This document shows positions 23,906 to 35,371 of a DNA stretch of 64,000 nt, in pieces. Position 1 is the stretch's first letter. Each line of letters starts with the position of its first letter. The position numbers were made by a program, and so were the translations under genes. Below the pieces are notes generated by a model, which was given only the letters and a program-made list of their open reading frames with translations, made no database searches and was not told where the DNA came from. The stretch spans positions 51,020,974 to 51,084,973 of the forward strand of contig JASXTE010000003.1 of NCBI GenBank assembly GCA_030280995.1, in the 5' to 3' direction. The DNA is from Hemileia vastatrix (lineage: Eukaryota > Basidiomycota > Pucciniomycetes > Pucciniales > Zaghouaniaceae).

Positions 23906-25140
23906 AGGGGGTATCAATGTTCAGGGATCTGCAATTAGAGATCAGAATTTTTTTTTCCTGGGATCAGACATTATTAATTGCCAAAGATTCTTATCCACTA
24001 GCCCCAGGGCTAGTGGATAAGGAATCCATCATAATGCATTATCCTGCCTCTTATACCCCAATTTCTTTTCCTACTTCCTGATCCCAAACTCATCACATCC
24101 ATGATGGATTTTTAAGAAAGTCACATGACATATAATTTCTGATGCCATCCTTAAGTCTCTCCTCACTCTATGCTACTTAATTTTGGTGGCAAACACTTAA
24201 GTTTTTTTTCTATCTACACACCCCAACTTCACATTTAGGGGTGAATTCTCACTTCCCACTCATCACCTAAACCTTCTACTGACACCTATACTACTGACAA
24301 AAATGAAGCACCTCTCTACTAGATGGCTACTTCACTCCACTATTAATGCTATCACTTTACTTTTAGTTCTCTACTATAAATCTGACTCTGATTTGGAAGA
24401 TGCCTTAGCCTATTTGTGTTTTCTTTCCAAAAAGTGTTACCTCATTTCCAGGGGGCCAAATATTTATCATGATCACCGATATGACCTCCGCTCCATTCTC
24501 AACATTCCCCAACTAAACTTCACTCAGCTATTTAGAACTTCACCCAATTCTTTCTTCAAACTTTATCAACTCATCTCTGAGCATCCTATCTTTCATAACA
24601 ATTCCCATAAAAAACAGCGTAATCCTGCCATTCAACTTGCTGTTGCACTATGTCTCTTTGGCTCAAATGGAAATGGTGCTGCTGTAAGACATTTGGATAA
24701 TCTATTTAACATAGGATATGGTACGGTGATATTATACACCAAGTGCTGTATGATTTCTATCCTTTCCCTCAAGTCTCAAACACTTGCTTGGCCAACTCCA
24801 GAACAATGATTTGAATCCTCTCAAGTAATGCAAGCCAAAGGTTTCCCTGGCTGTGTAGGTTTTGTTGATGGCACAACTATACCTTTGAGTCAAAAGCCTG
24901 CTCATTATTGAAACCATCACAGGGGGGGAAAAAATGAGGACTTGTAGGCAAGTCGTTTTTTTGTATTTCTGACTAACCTTGCTGTAACCTGGTTAGAACT
25001 TCAAGTGATCCATATTCAAAACTGCCTCTCATGAATCAGGGAGTGAAATTTGGAGTCCATACTTTTTACTTTTATTAGTTAGCTCAATCACTGGCAGTAA
25101 ATATTTGTATATATATTTATTGTCCACAAAAAATATACAA
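23906..25140 (+). mobile_element. Harbinger-like transposon, transposase-bearing but truncated
   Basis: The left end starts AGGGGGTATCAATG after ATT, like the nested element at 15,039, and shares its first 310 bases. A decayed PIF/Harbinger-type transposase follows. No matching right terminal repeat was found before the reverse-strand Plavaka gene, so the right part is lost. The end coordinate is approximate. Confidence 0.75.
24303..24960 (+). pseudogene. PIF/Harbinger-like transposase, decayed
   Basis: From the ATG at 24,303 the frame carries RRGPNIYHD-like N-terminal text, AVALCLFGSNGNGAAVRHLD, GYGTVILYTKC and LAWPTPEQ. After TGA at 24,807 it continues in the same frame with GFPGCVGFVDGTTIPLSQKP. 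The latter is the DG-T-I-P block holding the first catalytic Asp of Harbinger-type DDE nucleases. Two further stops (TGA near 24,907, TAG near 24,943) follow before similarity fades, so the second Asp and the Glu are missing. The protein would cut and paste elements with the AGGGGGTATC termini. Confidence 0.85.
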
Positions 25141-25153
25141 TTCTAAAACCACA

Positions 25154-28100
25154 TTAAAAATCAAAATAGCTGCTGGCTATATTTTTTAATGATATCATAC
25201 AACAAGTATTTGAGAAAACATTTGCAAAACCACTAGGATGTTTAGTTTTTGAAACATGACCAATAATTTCCTTGCTATTCATAACTACTTTTTTTGACCA
25301 TTTATCATAACACCAAAAAACATTAAGCCCAGCTTTTAAATATGGATTTTCAATTTTAGGATCCACAATGTCATATAAGCCAACTAAAATAAAATTTTGA
25401 CCTGAAAATGTTGTTGACTGCCACATTTTCAATATAACCCCAACAACATTTCCTTTTGATGAATTTACCTCAACATTGCCATTTCCTTGATTTGTTGAAT
25501 ATAATGAGTAGTTTTTTCCATCCAGTAACAAGTTATCTACTTCAATAATTTGAGGTGATAGAATTTGAGATGAAACAGATGGTTGATTTTTTTTAAAAAT
25601 ACTGGAAAATATTTTTTTACCATCAATCATGTTGAGATACTCTATCCACAATTCATAGTCTTCACACAGTATTTGAGATGATTTTGAGGGAATTTTTCTT
25701 TTCTCTGAACTGAAGACATTTTTCATTTCATTCTCAAATCAATCATTAGTTCTGTTCATTAATGGTTGAAGCTGACCAGTCAAAATAAACCTATTCATAA
25801 TGGTCTTGTCCATTTGATCTTTAAAAAAAATGAAATTAATAAAGTTAAGTAGCTTTAATTAAGGAAATCATACATGTTTTCTTATTGTTTGGAATGGAGC
25901 TTAACATTCCATTTATACGCTCGTGGGCCCATGCTGCAGTTGATGGTGCTGGCCCAAATCTTCTCAGAACTTCAGGAAAATGTTGTGCTAAGTGGATGTT
26001 TGGCTTTATATTGATATCTGGCCAAAATTCTTCAAAACACTTCATATAATCTTTTAACTGACCTTGAAGAGATGAAATTTGAGCTTCACGTATCTCCAAG
26101 GAAGTCAGAATATTGATTATTGAAACCAGAAGTGAAAGACATTTAATCAACTTCTTCTCTTGTGCGTCAGAATTTTCAATAGCCCAAACTGGTATCAAAG
26201 CTTCCACATAGTAAATTTTACATAGTACAAACTATTCAGCAGCTTTAAGATTTTTACCAGCCTCTCCTAGACTACTAGAAACACAGGTTAGCCATGAAGG
26301 GGTCTTAGTATTGCGGATACATGTTTGAACAATTTACAATTCACTTGATTGTAGACACAAATTATCTGTTGATGCATCTGGGTTTTGTGCTGGTTTCAAA
26401 GTGACTTTGGGTCTTGATAAATCTGAATATTTCTGAAAGGTGTGATCTACAAAAATATTTTGAGATACAATTTTCATCTAATAATAGCTCATTTTAACTT
26501 ACTTGAACTGGAAAAATTGGATCTAGAATCATTTTCATCCAAACAGATATCTTTAGGAAGTTGATTGTGACTTTTTGATGGACCAGCTGTTTTTACTTTC
26601 TTGACCTGCTCATGAAAACTATCTTGATGAGAAGGTTTATGTTTAAGAATTTTTTGTGGAGGTAGAAGTACACAAACAGAACTTTTTGATTTATTAGATT
26701 TTCTCAAAGGTTGAGAGGATAAATGAGGGTAAGAAGGAGACTTTGATTTTTTCTTTTCAGTTGAAAACAAATATATGAAATTACTAGAGGCACTAGAAAA
26801 TGAATTTTGGCTTGATATGGAAGGATTTGGATCGAAATCATTAAAGCCTCTTTTTGATCTATTTTTCTTTTGTTTTTGAATTCTTTCTCCAGCCACATGT
26901 ATCTGAAGGTACGTTTTGCTGAAGTCCTTTGCCATTCCAAGGAGTAAGCAGTGCATCAACTCAATTCCAACAAATAAAATTGGTTTCCAATATGGAAGCT
27001 GAAGAAGTGATGAATATTGTAAACCTTTACTCTCCAAGATTTCTTTCATTTCTTGTGCACTGGAAGCAGTTTTCCATTTGAGAGCATATGTGCGATGGTG
27101 AGAATCAGTCCGAGAAAGAAATTCAGAAGGAGTTTTGCTAGATTTCAGTTCCTCCTTTGAAATGTAGCAAAAATGGCATGGGATGTTAGAGCTTTAGCTG
27201 GAAAATCCTGAAAGCTTCTGGATAGCTGGAAGATCGCCAATCAAAGGAAATATTGCTGCTTGGATTAACCATCCATTTGGGTGATTATAAGTCTTGGAGA
27301 AAAAACATCCTTTCCACAAGGCAAGAATTTTGTCCAAAAGTGGTGTAATAATGTGATTACAATGGTCCAAACTGGGTTCATGAGGCCCAGGTGTAATTCC
27401 GGCCAAAAAGACATGTTGCTTTTTATATCGTAAATGAGGTGGGAGATTGAGACAAATCAGTATGATTGAACCAAATGATACCTTATTATGACCACCAATT
27501 TTGTTCCCAAATGGATTAAACCAATCCATATACAAACTAAAAACCAAATTCCCACTTTTTTTTGTAAAATAACCTCCAATAGAATCTTTAAATTCTTTCC
27601 ACACTGACCCATCCCATACGTCACACATTTTTCCACGTGTCTGCCGTGGTCTTCTCAAAGAAGTGCCGAGATCATCCTCAAATCCAGGAAGAAGTAGAAG
27701 ATGTGCAAGCCAAGATATAAGGGACTGATTTGTATAAGTTTGTGCTAGTAAGGATTTATTATTTTTCACTTTGAACAAGGGGTAGTTGCATATCAGCAAA
27801 TCTTCATCCTTCTTAGGAATGGGATTTAGTAGAAGTTGTTTGCAGTGACTATGATCATAGTTGTACTAATTGACTGATTTGAAAGGTTGATGAAAGCAAT
27901 TAGGACAACAGAGTAATGTTTTTAAAGGGGCTTCGAGATTAAGTCTCTGGATAATAGTGTATATATTGTGTGGAAGTAATTGATATTCTTGTTCAAAACT
28001 AGCAGGATTTCCAAAACTTCTGGAAATTAGTTGAATTTTGAAAAATTCAGCTTTAATTCTTATTTCAATTTGGTCCCTAGATAGGTTTTGTACCAAGTGG

Positions 28101-28650
28101 CCATGAGCGATTTCAATGAGGGTAAAGAAAATATAAGGTGAGAGATGGGCAAGAGCAGGTGGAGAAAAATCAGAGGAATCAACACGTGTGAAATTCGAGT
28201 TTGACAAACTAGATGATTTTGAGATATTAGATTTTCTTAAAATAGGGGTAGTTGAGTCGGTATTCAAAGTATCAGGTGTTAAAATGGGTTGGTGGGTTGG
28301 CTATGATGATAAAAATTATTTTGGTGGTTAGAAATGATATAAAATTAGAGAATAATTCAATTGCATACCTCTTCTGAGAGGGGGATTCTTTGTTGTGAAG
28401 TGCTGGCAATTGGACGTGAACTCAAAGTTACTTCAGGATGGGAGGTTGAAAGAAGAGAGGATGGAATGTTGGAAATTGTTGGTGATTGTCTTTCTTGATT
28501 TTTTTTAAAGAGTAAAATTTTTTGTTGATGTTTATAAAATGTTGTAGAAGACATTGAAACACCTCTTTCAATTTCACCATTAGGATTAGTAATTGTCTTT
28601 TTATCACAGCCAAGTTCAGAGCCAATGCAAATCTTGTACTTAGTTGGCAT
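25154..28650 (-). pseudogene. Plavaka/CMC-type (Tnp2-like) transposase, decayed multi-exon gene
   Basis: The frame begins MPTKYKICIG at 28,650, with an intron after PLSEE (donor near 28,371). It continues to CCPNCF, a stop (TAG 27,866-27,868), and the core at 27,799-27,194. There YMDWFNPFGNK, ITPGPHEPS, HIITPLLDKILALWKG and IGDLPAIQKLSGF match the Tnp2 fold seen in basidiomycete Plavaka elements. After TAA (27,194) it goes on with CHFCYISKEEL and GIELMHCLLLGMAKD, then an intron from about 26,497, then LGEAGKNLKAAE, a stop, and HLAQHFPEVLRRFGPAP with WAHERINGML. The C-terminal part (25,726-25,154) ends ISLKNIASSYFDF. At least four in-frame stops make it non-functional. The role was excision and integration of a CACTA-like element; its termini were not found. 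Confidence 0.82.
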
Positions 28651-28750
28651 TTTTAAATGGCTTATAAAAATATAATACTTAGGATGGTGGTGATAGAGGA
28701 ACAAGGGAGAAACGAAATTTGATGTATTCCATGCCAAAATATGTATCATT

Positions 28751-29460
28751 ACTGATTATTCAATTTGAATAATATACTAAATTGAATTAAATTTTTTTTC
28801 AAGTTTCATGGGTTTAATATTAAAGTTGTAGGAGCATGAAATTGCATGAACTGCATGGTAGAAGATACAGATACAAGTAAAAAATTCTGTACCATAATCA
28901 ATCAGGGATATTGAACATACATGTATATGAAATGGTTGACAAGATGCTAAACTTTTTTCATTTAAAAATTAGAGTACTTTTTGTTGTACTGCATGATTCT
29001 CTGAGTATTTTGGTCAATGAAAAAAGGAAGTATAATTTAAAATTTAAAGAATGTAATTTATATTTTTACGAAAATGAAAAAGGAAAATTTTGTTCAAAAA
29101 TCATATTTGTATATTCAGCTTAACCATAGATAATGAACCATATATATAATTTATTTCTAAAATAACGTTTATGGAGTGAATAGAATTTAAATGAAAGAAG
29201 TTATGAATTTAAAATGATATTTAAGCAATGACATGTCAAAACTTAAAAATTAAACCATTCAAAGGTAATCTTTCAGGTGCAATTATGAAAAATGATATTC
29301 AGTGTTTTTTTTTAAAATTTTTTCATCATTCAAGGAATTCTTGTGAATGGATAAAATTAAAAATTGCAAAATTCATTAATACAGTGAAATAATTTTTCTT
29401 GTTGCTATTGAATGTACACATATTTTAAAATAAATAAGGTTATAAATAATAGAATAAATA
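28751..29460. other. AT-rich interval without a recognisable gene
   Basis: Very AT-rich, with short forward open frames lacking any support. It separates the Plavaka gene from the unknown gene to the right. Confidence 0.4.
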
Positions 29461-30551
29461 TTATAATAAATGTAAAAGAGAGGGTATTTTAAAGGATCGA
29501 TTCCTGCATAGCAATAAAAACTGGGATGTAGTTAATGAATAAGTATTATAGAAACACAGTGGAAGATTACTTGGACAAGATGATGTTTCCGACATAATGG
29601 ATGATTCTTTTCTAAGTGAAACAACATGTTTATACAAAGATTTACATTTTATGGCTCCTCTTAACTTATTCAAAGTAATCTGATCAATCTGGGAATAAAA
29701 ATTGGAAAGTTCATTTGATTTCCATTTCAATTTTCTCTTCCAAAGATTTCCTTCCTCATCCTGCTCAGTGTCAGAGTGATAATTCAGGTTATCAAATAAG
29801 AAGAGATATTCTTGATCCAGTACAGATATTTCAGTATGGAGCCGAGATTTTTGTAACTGAAGTAGAGTTTCAATGAAAGTTCCTCTAGAAAAAAAAAACT
29901 TGAATCACTTTTCTTCTAGTTTCCTTATTTTTTTTCCAGGACAGAAAATTGGAGGTGATCTGGACTGTCCCTGTTGGGTGCGGAGCCATTGTTCTATTAT
30001 GAGTGGCAAAAAATCCTCTTGGTACTCATTATGATCAAAGACATAATATCGAAATGCCTGGTTTTTGAAGGCATAGCAATAGTGCTTTGTCAGATGAGAG
30101 ATAACCAATTGATTCCATTCTGTGTCATCATTCATAGAAAAGCATAGTCGAGGTATTCCAACTGCTTTAGCATCATTATGACAAATATGATGAAAAACAA
30201 GTGGAATTGTTTTTTGCCGCCCAGAGGGAAATAACTGCAGTTCCTCCATGGTTTCAGTGGCTTCGGATATTTCTGGAAGGGAAGTAGAAGGTAAAGGATT
30301 GACAAGAGAAGAGATTTCAGAAACAGTTGGAGAAGATAGATAAGTATCTTCTTTCTTGCATTTCCCAAGGATAAGCTTTATAAAATTAATTATAGAAGCT
30401 GTTGAGGTAGCCTTGGAGTTGGGAACACCTATTTCAGCAAGAATTTTATTGAATTCCCTAGAGCTTTTGAAACCTGTTGCTGGTATTAAAGTAGAATCTA
30501 AAATTTTACATTAGTGAAAAAATTATAGCCTATCGAATAGCAAACTTACAT
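29461..30551 (-). pseudogene. Unrecognised two- to three-exon gene, probably interrupted
   Basis: A short first exon ATGTCTTCAT (30,551-30,542) joins across a GTAAGT...TTTTAG intron to a frame reading TLIPATGFKSSREFNKIL and FHHICHNDAKAVGIPRL. It continues through NQAFRYYVFDHNEYQ and IEQWLRTQQGQSRSPP to TGA at 29,905. A second coherent segment, from TFIETLLQLQKSRLH through SVLDQEYLFLFDNLNYHSD to about 29,461, lies only about 27 bases beyond that stop. That gap is too short for a normal intron, so a lost splice site or a shift is likely. No domain was recognised. Position and strand suggest it could be a passenger of the adjacent Plavaka element or an independent gene. Confidence 0.5.
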
Positions 30552-30859
30552 GAAGACATTGTTTGTGGTAATTAAAAATATGTACAAATCAGGGGAAATG
30601 GGGGAAAATAGGGGATAAGTACACCTTATATATCAAATTTTAATATTTTCCCCTTGTTAATAACTTTGAAAGGGCCTAATAAATTTTTTTTTTCCTTTGT
30701 GTACTTGTGAACCTAAAAACATTTTTTAATCAAAATAAGAAAATACAACATTTTATTAAAATTACATGTAATTACAACATGATTATGAAGATATTTTTGC
30801 CCATCTAGATGCTTCTCTCAGGAACAGCCAAGCTAAAAGTATTTCAAATTCAGTCTCAA

Positions 30860-32366
30860 AGAATCACAGTTGAAAATGAAAATAGCTTACTCAGCCAAGT
30901 ACAGTTTTTTTAATTGAATCTAAAATTTTAAATTATTGAGCAATAATATTCATAAAGATTCTTGGAAAATTACCCACTCGTGTAATGTTTTCTTCTATTG
31001 TAGGGGCAACAATATATCTGTAAACATGGACCTCTTTAGTTTGACCTATCCAGAAAACTCTGTCAATGGCTTGTTTCTCCATCAAAGGGTTCCAGTAAGG
31101 TTCCTAAAAATAAAAGTTAGATTAATCATAATTTGAGAAATTGAAATCTTACAATTAAGAAAACATGTGATGCCGTTGTCAGATTAAGACCTTCTCCTCC
31201 AGCCTTCAAAGACACCAAAAGAACACTGGAATCAATGGTAGAGAATGACTGGAGGACAATTTCCTGTGCACTCATGTCAAGTGAACCATCAAATTTGAGA
31301 TTTCGGATATTGTACTCAGAAAGAGAAAATGAAATTCTATTATTTTGAAGGTTAGTTTTAATATTTTTTCATTGAAAGAAAAACTTACAATTTGAGTGTG
31401 TCAGTCCACTCAGAGAAAATGACACATTTCATTTCTTTTTCAATAGAGTATAATTTGAGATGGAAGTTGACCAGGTAGACAAATTTTGGACTCTCCTTCC
31501 AGTCCATTTCTTCCACCACAGATATTTATGAATTTTGTGGGAACTGAGGGTGATTGCAGAAACGTCGCAATGCTGATAGAGCCACTAATCCAGAGGGATC
31601 TTTAGCAGGTAAGCTGTTTTCATCCATTTTGAGCTGCTTGAATAAGGTATCATGCCGCATGATGTACATTTCTGAAAGTTGACCCATCAAATTGATAATG
31701 AAGTTTTGATATTTCACTCTATTTATGAAGTTAACATCCCCCTGATCCAGACATATAGAATTCTTTGTCCTTTGAATCATTATGTCCCATAAGACATTTT
31801 GAATAATCTTTTTGACATTGGTAAATTGGCCTTTCTTTGCTGGAGTTCCAACGTATTTATTCCATCCTTCAGAGGTTGATAGTTGCTCAAGACGTAAAAA
31901 TTGAAAGATGGGAAATAAATCTTGGACTTTGTTCTGGATGGGAGTTCCAGTTAGACTAAGACAGCAAGATGTCTTTAGTGCAGTAACAGATATGGAGGAC
32001 TTTGAAGATGGATCACGTATCTGACTATAGGAAAATGAATCAAATTTATTAAATCAATAGTGATTAAAAACTTACTGTGCTTCATCCAGAATCACACGAA
32101 ACCATCGAACATGGAACAAACCTTCCTTTTCTAAACTTCCTAATTCATTTATCATAATATGATATGATGTTAAGACAATGTCAGCCTCATAAAAGCTTAT
32201 GAAATTTTCACTTCTGCCCTTTCCATGATGAATAATCACTTTAATCATCAAATCAGGATCAGTATGTCGTAAAATTTTGTGTTTCCATTGTTTCAATAAA
32301 GTTGAGGGTACCACTATGAGTGTTGCCTTCACCTTCTTTGTGCTTGATCAAGGGTTTTGAAGACGT
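30860..32366 (-). pseudogene. SNF2-family helicase copy 2, 3' half (motifs Ia to VI)
   Basis: Continuing from the 5' half at 45.46-46.26 kb, the frame reads KATLIVVPSTLLKQWKH (motif Ia) and VLTSYHIM. The DEAH box is completed over an intron (32,075-32,025), then SLTGTPIQNKVQDLFP (motif III). A TAA at 31,526-31,528 interrupts after CNHPQFPQNS, but the same frame continues. Motif IV (CVIFSEWTD), motif V (VSLKAGGEGLNLTTA) and motif VI (DRVFWIGQTKEVHVYRY) follow, separated by short introns from about 31,388 and 31,154. Motif VI normally reads DRxHRIGQ; here the Arg position is Trp, which should disable ATP hydrolysis. A final small exon ends near 30,860. A TGA lies near 32,352, just inside the insertion point. 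Confidence 0.88.
32025..32075 (-). other. Intron that splits the DEAH codon of SNF2 copy 2
   Basis: GAA GCA CA is followed by GTAAGT...CTATAG and then T. Splicing yields CAT and DEAH. Position and phase are the same as in copy 1 at 183-254, so the intron predates the duplication. Confidence 0.88.
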
Positions 32367-33459
32367 TGTGGTCTTCCAACATTGGCAGGGGCCTTTGTTG
32401 TGTGATTTGGCGCTGATTGTGCATGTCTTAATTGACATCTGTTAAGGAATTTGGTATTTTTCTGGTTTTATTCCGTGGATATTGGGTCTGCGGGTATGTG
32501 GGTACTATCATTGGATAGCCCTGGTTTTTCTCTATATTTTATGTCTTGTAGACATTTTTCATATTCTGAGTTTTAAGGGGTCATTTCCTCATTTTTCATT
32601 TATAAAAGATTGCTGTTTAATTTTGTTTTTCGTGTTTTATGGGCTAACCTTAAGTCTTAGGGTTAAGTGCTTAGTACCATTGGATAGAGCTAATTTTTCT
32701 CTATATTTCATGTCTCAAGGTTGTTATAGTGAAATTCTGTGTTTTAAAGGTTTTAGTAGTTGTAGCTAATTTTTCTTAGTAGATTAGTGGTTTTTATTGG
32801 TTTTCTGGCTTCAGGGAGGCCGGGCCGCTTCAGGCGGCATCTCCGACGTCGGGAGGCCCGCCCGCCTCTGTTTTAGGAGGTTGGGGAGCACTCCAGGAGG
32901 GTTTTTTATGCAATCTGGCAGGTACAGGCGCCAGATTGGTGGGTGCGCATGGGCTCTTAGTTAGTGGTCTGTGTGTACATAGTGAATAAGACAGTTTGGG
33001 GAAACCTTAATCATCATACAACCATCTGGAGGTGATCTCATTGTTCCTCACTCAGTTTTCACTGTTTTCTGGCCACAATTGGCTGTGTTTGTTGCAAGTG
33101 TGTTCTTCATTTAACTTAACTTTGGCAACAGTTTTCTCTGTTATAGTCTTGCAAGCTATAGCAAGTATTATTGCTGTCTCTGGTGTGGATTTGCAGCCTA
33201 CATCAAGTATCTTTGCTGTCTCTGGTGTGGACTTTGTTCTACATTTCAGTTCTTTGGTCTGGTAGTCTATCTGGGGACTACTTTCTTGGCTCATCAAGCA
33301 GTCAAGTGTGTTAAACAGGAGCTTTAGCAAAACAGGAACCAACTTACTTTAGCAAGTAAATCTCACTCTATTTTTCTAAAGGGACAGGGGATTTTCTCTC
33401 TGGTTTTTCTCCGACTCCCTTGGTCAAGGCCTATAGCTAGTACTATAGGATTGTCTACA
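32367..33459 (+). repeat. 5' LTR of the Ty3 element
   Basis: Runs from TGTGGTCTTCC to GTCTACA. A TATAAAAG element lies at about 32,602, the best promoter candidate. A GC-rich block (32,812-32,872) stands out from the AT-rich surroundings, and a 7-bp-arm hairpin (CCTATAG...CTATAGG, 33,430-33,449) lies just before the end. Confidence 0.95.
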
Positions 33460-33463
33460 TTTC

Positions 33464-33481
33464 TGGCGCCCAACGTGGGGG
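33464..33481 (+). promoter_or_regulatory. Primer-binding site, tRNA-Lys-like
   Basis: TGGCGCCCAACGTGGGGG begins four bases after the LTR. It ends the way tRNA 3' termini pair (TGG with CCA) and differs at one position from the Lys1,2-type retroviral site as recalled. Which fungal tRNA is used was not checked. Confidence 0.8.
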
Positions 33482-33550
33482 GGAACTTGCTAGTTCTTTG
33501 GAATCTCTGTTTTCTTTGGTTGGCTCTTTTTGGTATTTTGGTCAGGAGGA

Positions 33551-35371
33551 ATGGCTTCTGGTTCTGCTATTCCTGTTGTGACTGTCAGTGGGGGGGATGG
33601 TCCTCCTTCTGTGATGGTTAGGGAGTGTGTGAGGATCAAAACTTGGGATGGTACCAAGTTTAATGGGGAGGACGTCAAGTGGTTTCTAGAGAAATATGAA
33701 ACTGCTGCTGGAGTGGATGGTGCTTCCTACCTGGACATGGTGAAGCAGATTATCTTCTTCATTGGTGATAGGTCAGTGGAGAAGAAGATTGTGGCCATTT
33801 CTGGCTACAAGAAGAGGGATTGGAAATTGTTGTGTAGGGAAATGGTGGATAGATGGGGTGTCAGGTTCACTATGGTGGATCTGAACAAGGTTGTCAGTGA
33901 ATGGCAATCTTATGGTGGTGTTGGTAATTTACATAGTTACAGAAAGTTTCTGCTACAGTTTGATCCTGTGGTGGAATATTTGGTGGAAGTGGAGGAGCTG
34001 GAACATGAAAATGCTGCCAAAGATGTTTTTTGGTCTGCCCTGGCTAGAGATGTCAGGATGGATGTGTTGAAGGAGTTGTCAAGAAAGGAATTGATGAAAA
34101 CTCTTTCTAATGGGGATCAGAAGTTTCCTGCCTTGGATAAGGTGAAGGAGGCTGTTGAGGCCCATTTGAAGTTATTGGCTGTGGACACCTATCAGGAGGG
34201 GTGTGCCAAGTATGTCAGCAAAGTCAGTGAGGCTTTGGCTGAAGAGGAAGTTAGGGTAAAGAAGGAGGAGAAGAATTTGGTGCAGGTTCCCAAACAGGAG
34301 AGGGACCCAATGGTGGAGCAGCTGGCTGATCTGACAAAACAGCTGCACATTTTTGTCCAGGAGGCCAAGAAAGTTAATAAGGCACCTTCTGAGTCAAGAG
34401 ATTTTGAAAGGAGGGCTGGTAGGAGTGATCCTTGGGTTTGCTCTTATTGCAGTAGGAGGGGGCACAGGTCCAATGATTGTTGGGCATTGATCAGAGATGT
34501 GTCAGTGGGAAAAGTGGAGTTTGATGGCAGGGTTTTTAAGTTCCCTGACGGTTCTTTTGTGAAGCCCAGTGAGGGGCAGGCTCATGTTGATTTGGTTAGG
34601 AGAAGGGGTGGTCTCAATCAAAGGAGGCCAAGGTTTGAGGAGATTCCTGATCAGGGGAAGTCTTCTGTTAAGGTAGATGAGGACGTCAAGGGAAAGGGGA
34701 AGGAGGTCAATAAGGTCTCTTTTTCTACTTCCTTTGGTGGTTTGGAGTTGTATTCTTGTGGTGGACAGTCAAGTGGTGAATGCTTGGCTGGTGTTTATGA
34801 TGTGGAAGCAGGAAAGGTGGGTAGGCCTAAGTGCAGTTCTCAGGCCCAACCAAAGCCAAATGCTTCAAAGAGTGATCCTAAGCTGAGTGCAGCTAGGAAG
34901 AGGTACAGCAAAGAGGAGCTGTACAAGATGCAGAAGGGTATGTCTGACATGGGCCCCCCTAGTTTTGGTGCATTGGACCTGAATGGTGAGCCAATGCCAA
35001 TGGAGGTGGATTCTGACTCCGAGGAGGATGTCCCTTTGGCTTCATTGCCAAAGCCTGTTGGAGTCAGAGGTTCTGGTGAGGGATCTGGTTTGGTTCCTGT
35101 TAATGGTAAATCTGTTGGTGGTGCTGGTCCTCAAGAATCTTCTAGGAGCAAGGTGGTTGAGCAAAGAGCTCACTTTGAGAGGCCAGTAGTGTCTGGTCAA
35201 GTTAATGTTATGGACTCTGTCCTGGAAAGGATGAACCAGGGTCAGGTTTCCCTATCTTATGGGGAATTGTATGCTATCAGTACAGGGTTGGCTGATAGGC
35301 AGAAGAAGTTGTTGACCAGGAGAAGGGTTTCTTCTGGTGAGGTAGAATACATTTGTGATTCTGTTGAATAG
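33551..35371 (+). CDS. gag: Ty3 gag polyprotein
   Basis: About 606 residues from the first in-frame ATG, 92 bases after the LTR. The N-terminal half is helical and matches the retrotransposon capsid pattern (TWDGTKFNGEDVKWFLEKYE, REMVDRWG, RKFLLQFD). Acidic and Lys-rich linkers follow. A zinc knuckle CSYCSRRGHRSNDC (C-x2-C-x4-H-x4-C) lies near residue 300, then a Ser/Pro/Gly-rich tail. It should assemble the particle and package RNA. The frame is open and intact up to a TAG at 35,369-35,371, after which the protease continues in the same frame. Confidence 0.9.
   Translation: MASGSAIPVVTVSGGDGPPSVMVRECVRIKTWDGTKFNGEDVKWFLEKYETAAGVDGASYLDMVKQIIFFIGDRSVEKKIVAISGYKKRDWKLLCREMVDRWGVRFTMVDLNKVVSEWQSYGGVGNLHSYRKFLLQFDPVVEYLVEVEELEHENAAKDVFWSALARDVRMDVLKELSRKELMKTLSNGDQKFPALDKVKEAVEAHLKLLAVDTYQEGCAKYVSKVSEALAEEEVRVKKEEKNLVQVPKQERDPMVEQLADLTKQLHIFVQEAKKVNKAPSESRDFERRAGRSDPWVCSYCSRRGHRSNDCWALIRDVSVGKVEFDGRVFKFPDGSFVKPSEGQAHVDLVRRRGGLNQRRPRFEEIPDQGKSSVKVDEDVKGKGKEVNKVSFSTSFGGLELYSCGGQSSGECLAGVYDVEAGKVGRPKCSSQAQPKPNASKSDPKLSAARKRYSKEELYKMQKGMSDMGPPSFGALDLNGEPMPMEVDSDSEEDVPLASLPKPVGVRGSGEGSGLVPVNGKSVGGAGPQESSRSKVVEQRAHFERPVVSGQVNVMDSVLERMNQGQVSLSYGELYAISTGLADRQKKLLTRRRVSSGEVEYICDSVE

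Noticed and set aside
29905..30551. Possible third piece of SNF2 copy 2
   Set aside because: The helicase already ends near 30,860 with a short terminal exon, and this segment has its own start and no helicase motif.
32482..33342. Open frames in the 5' LTR, repeated in the 3' LTR at 44,479-45,339
   Set aside because: Their duplication is explained by LTR identity, and LTRs of this type are non-coding; no domain is visible.
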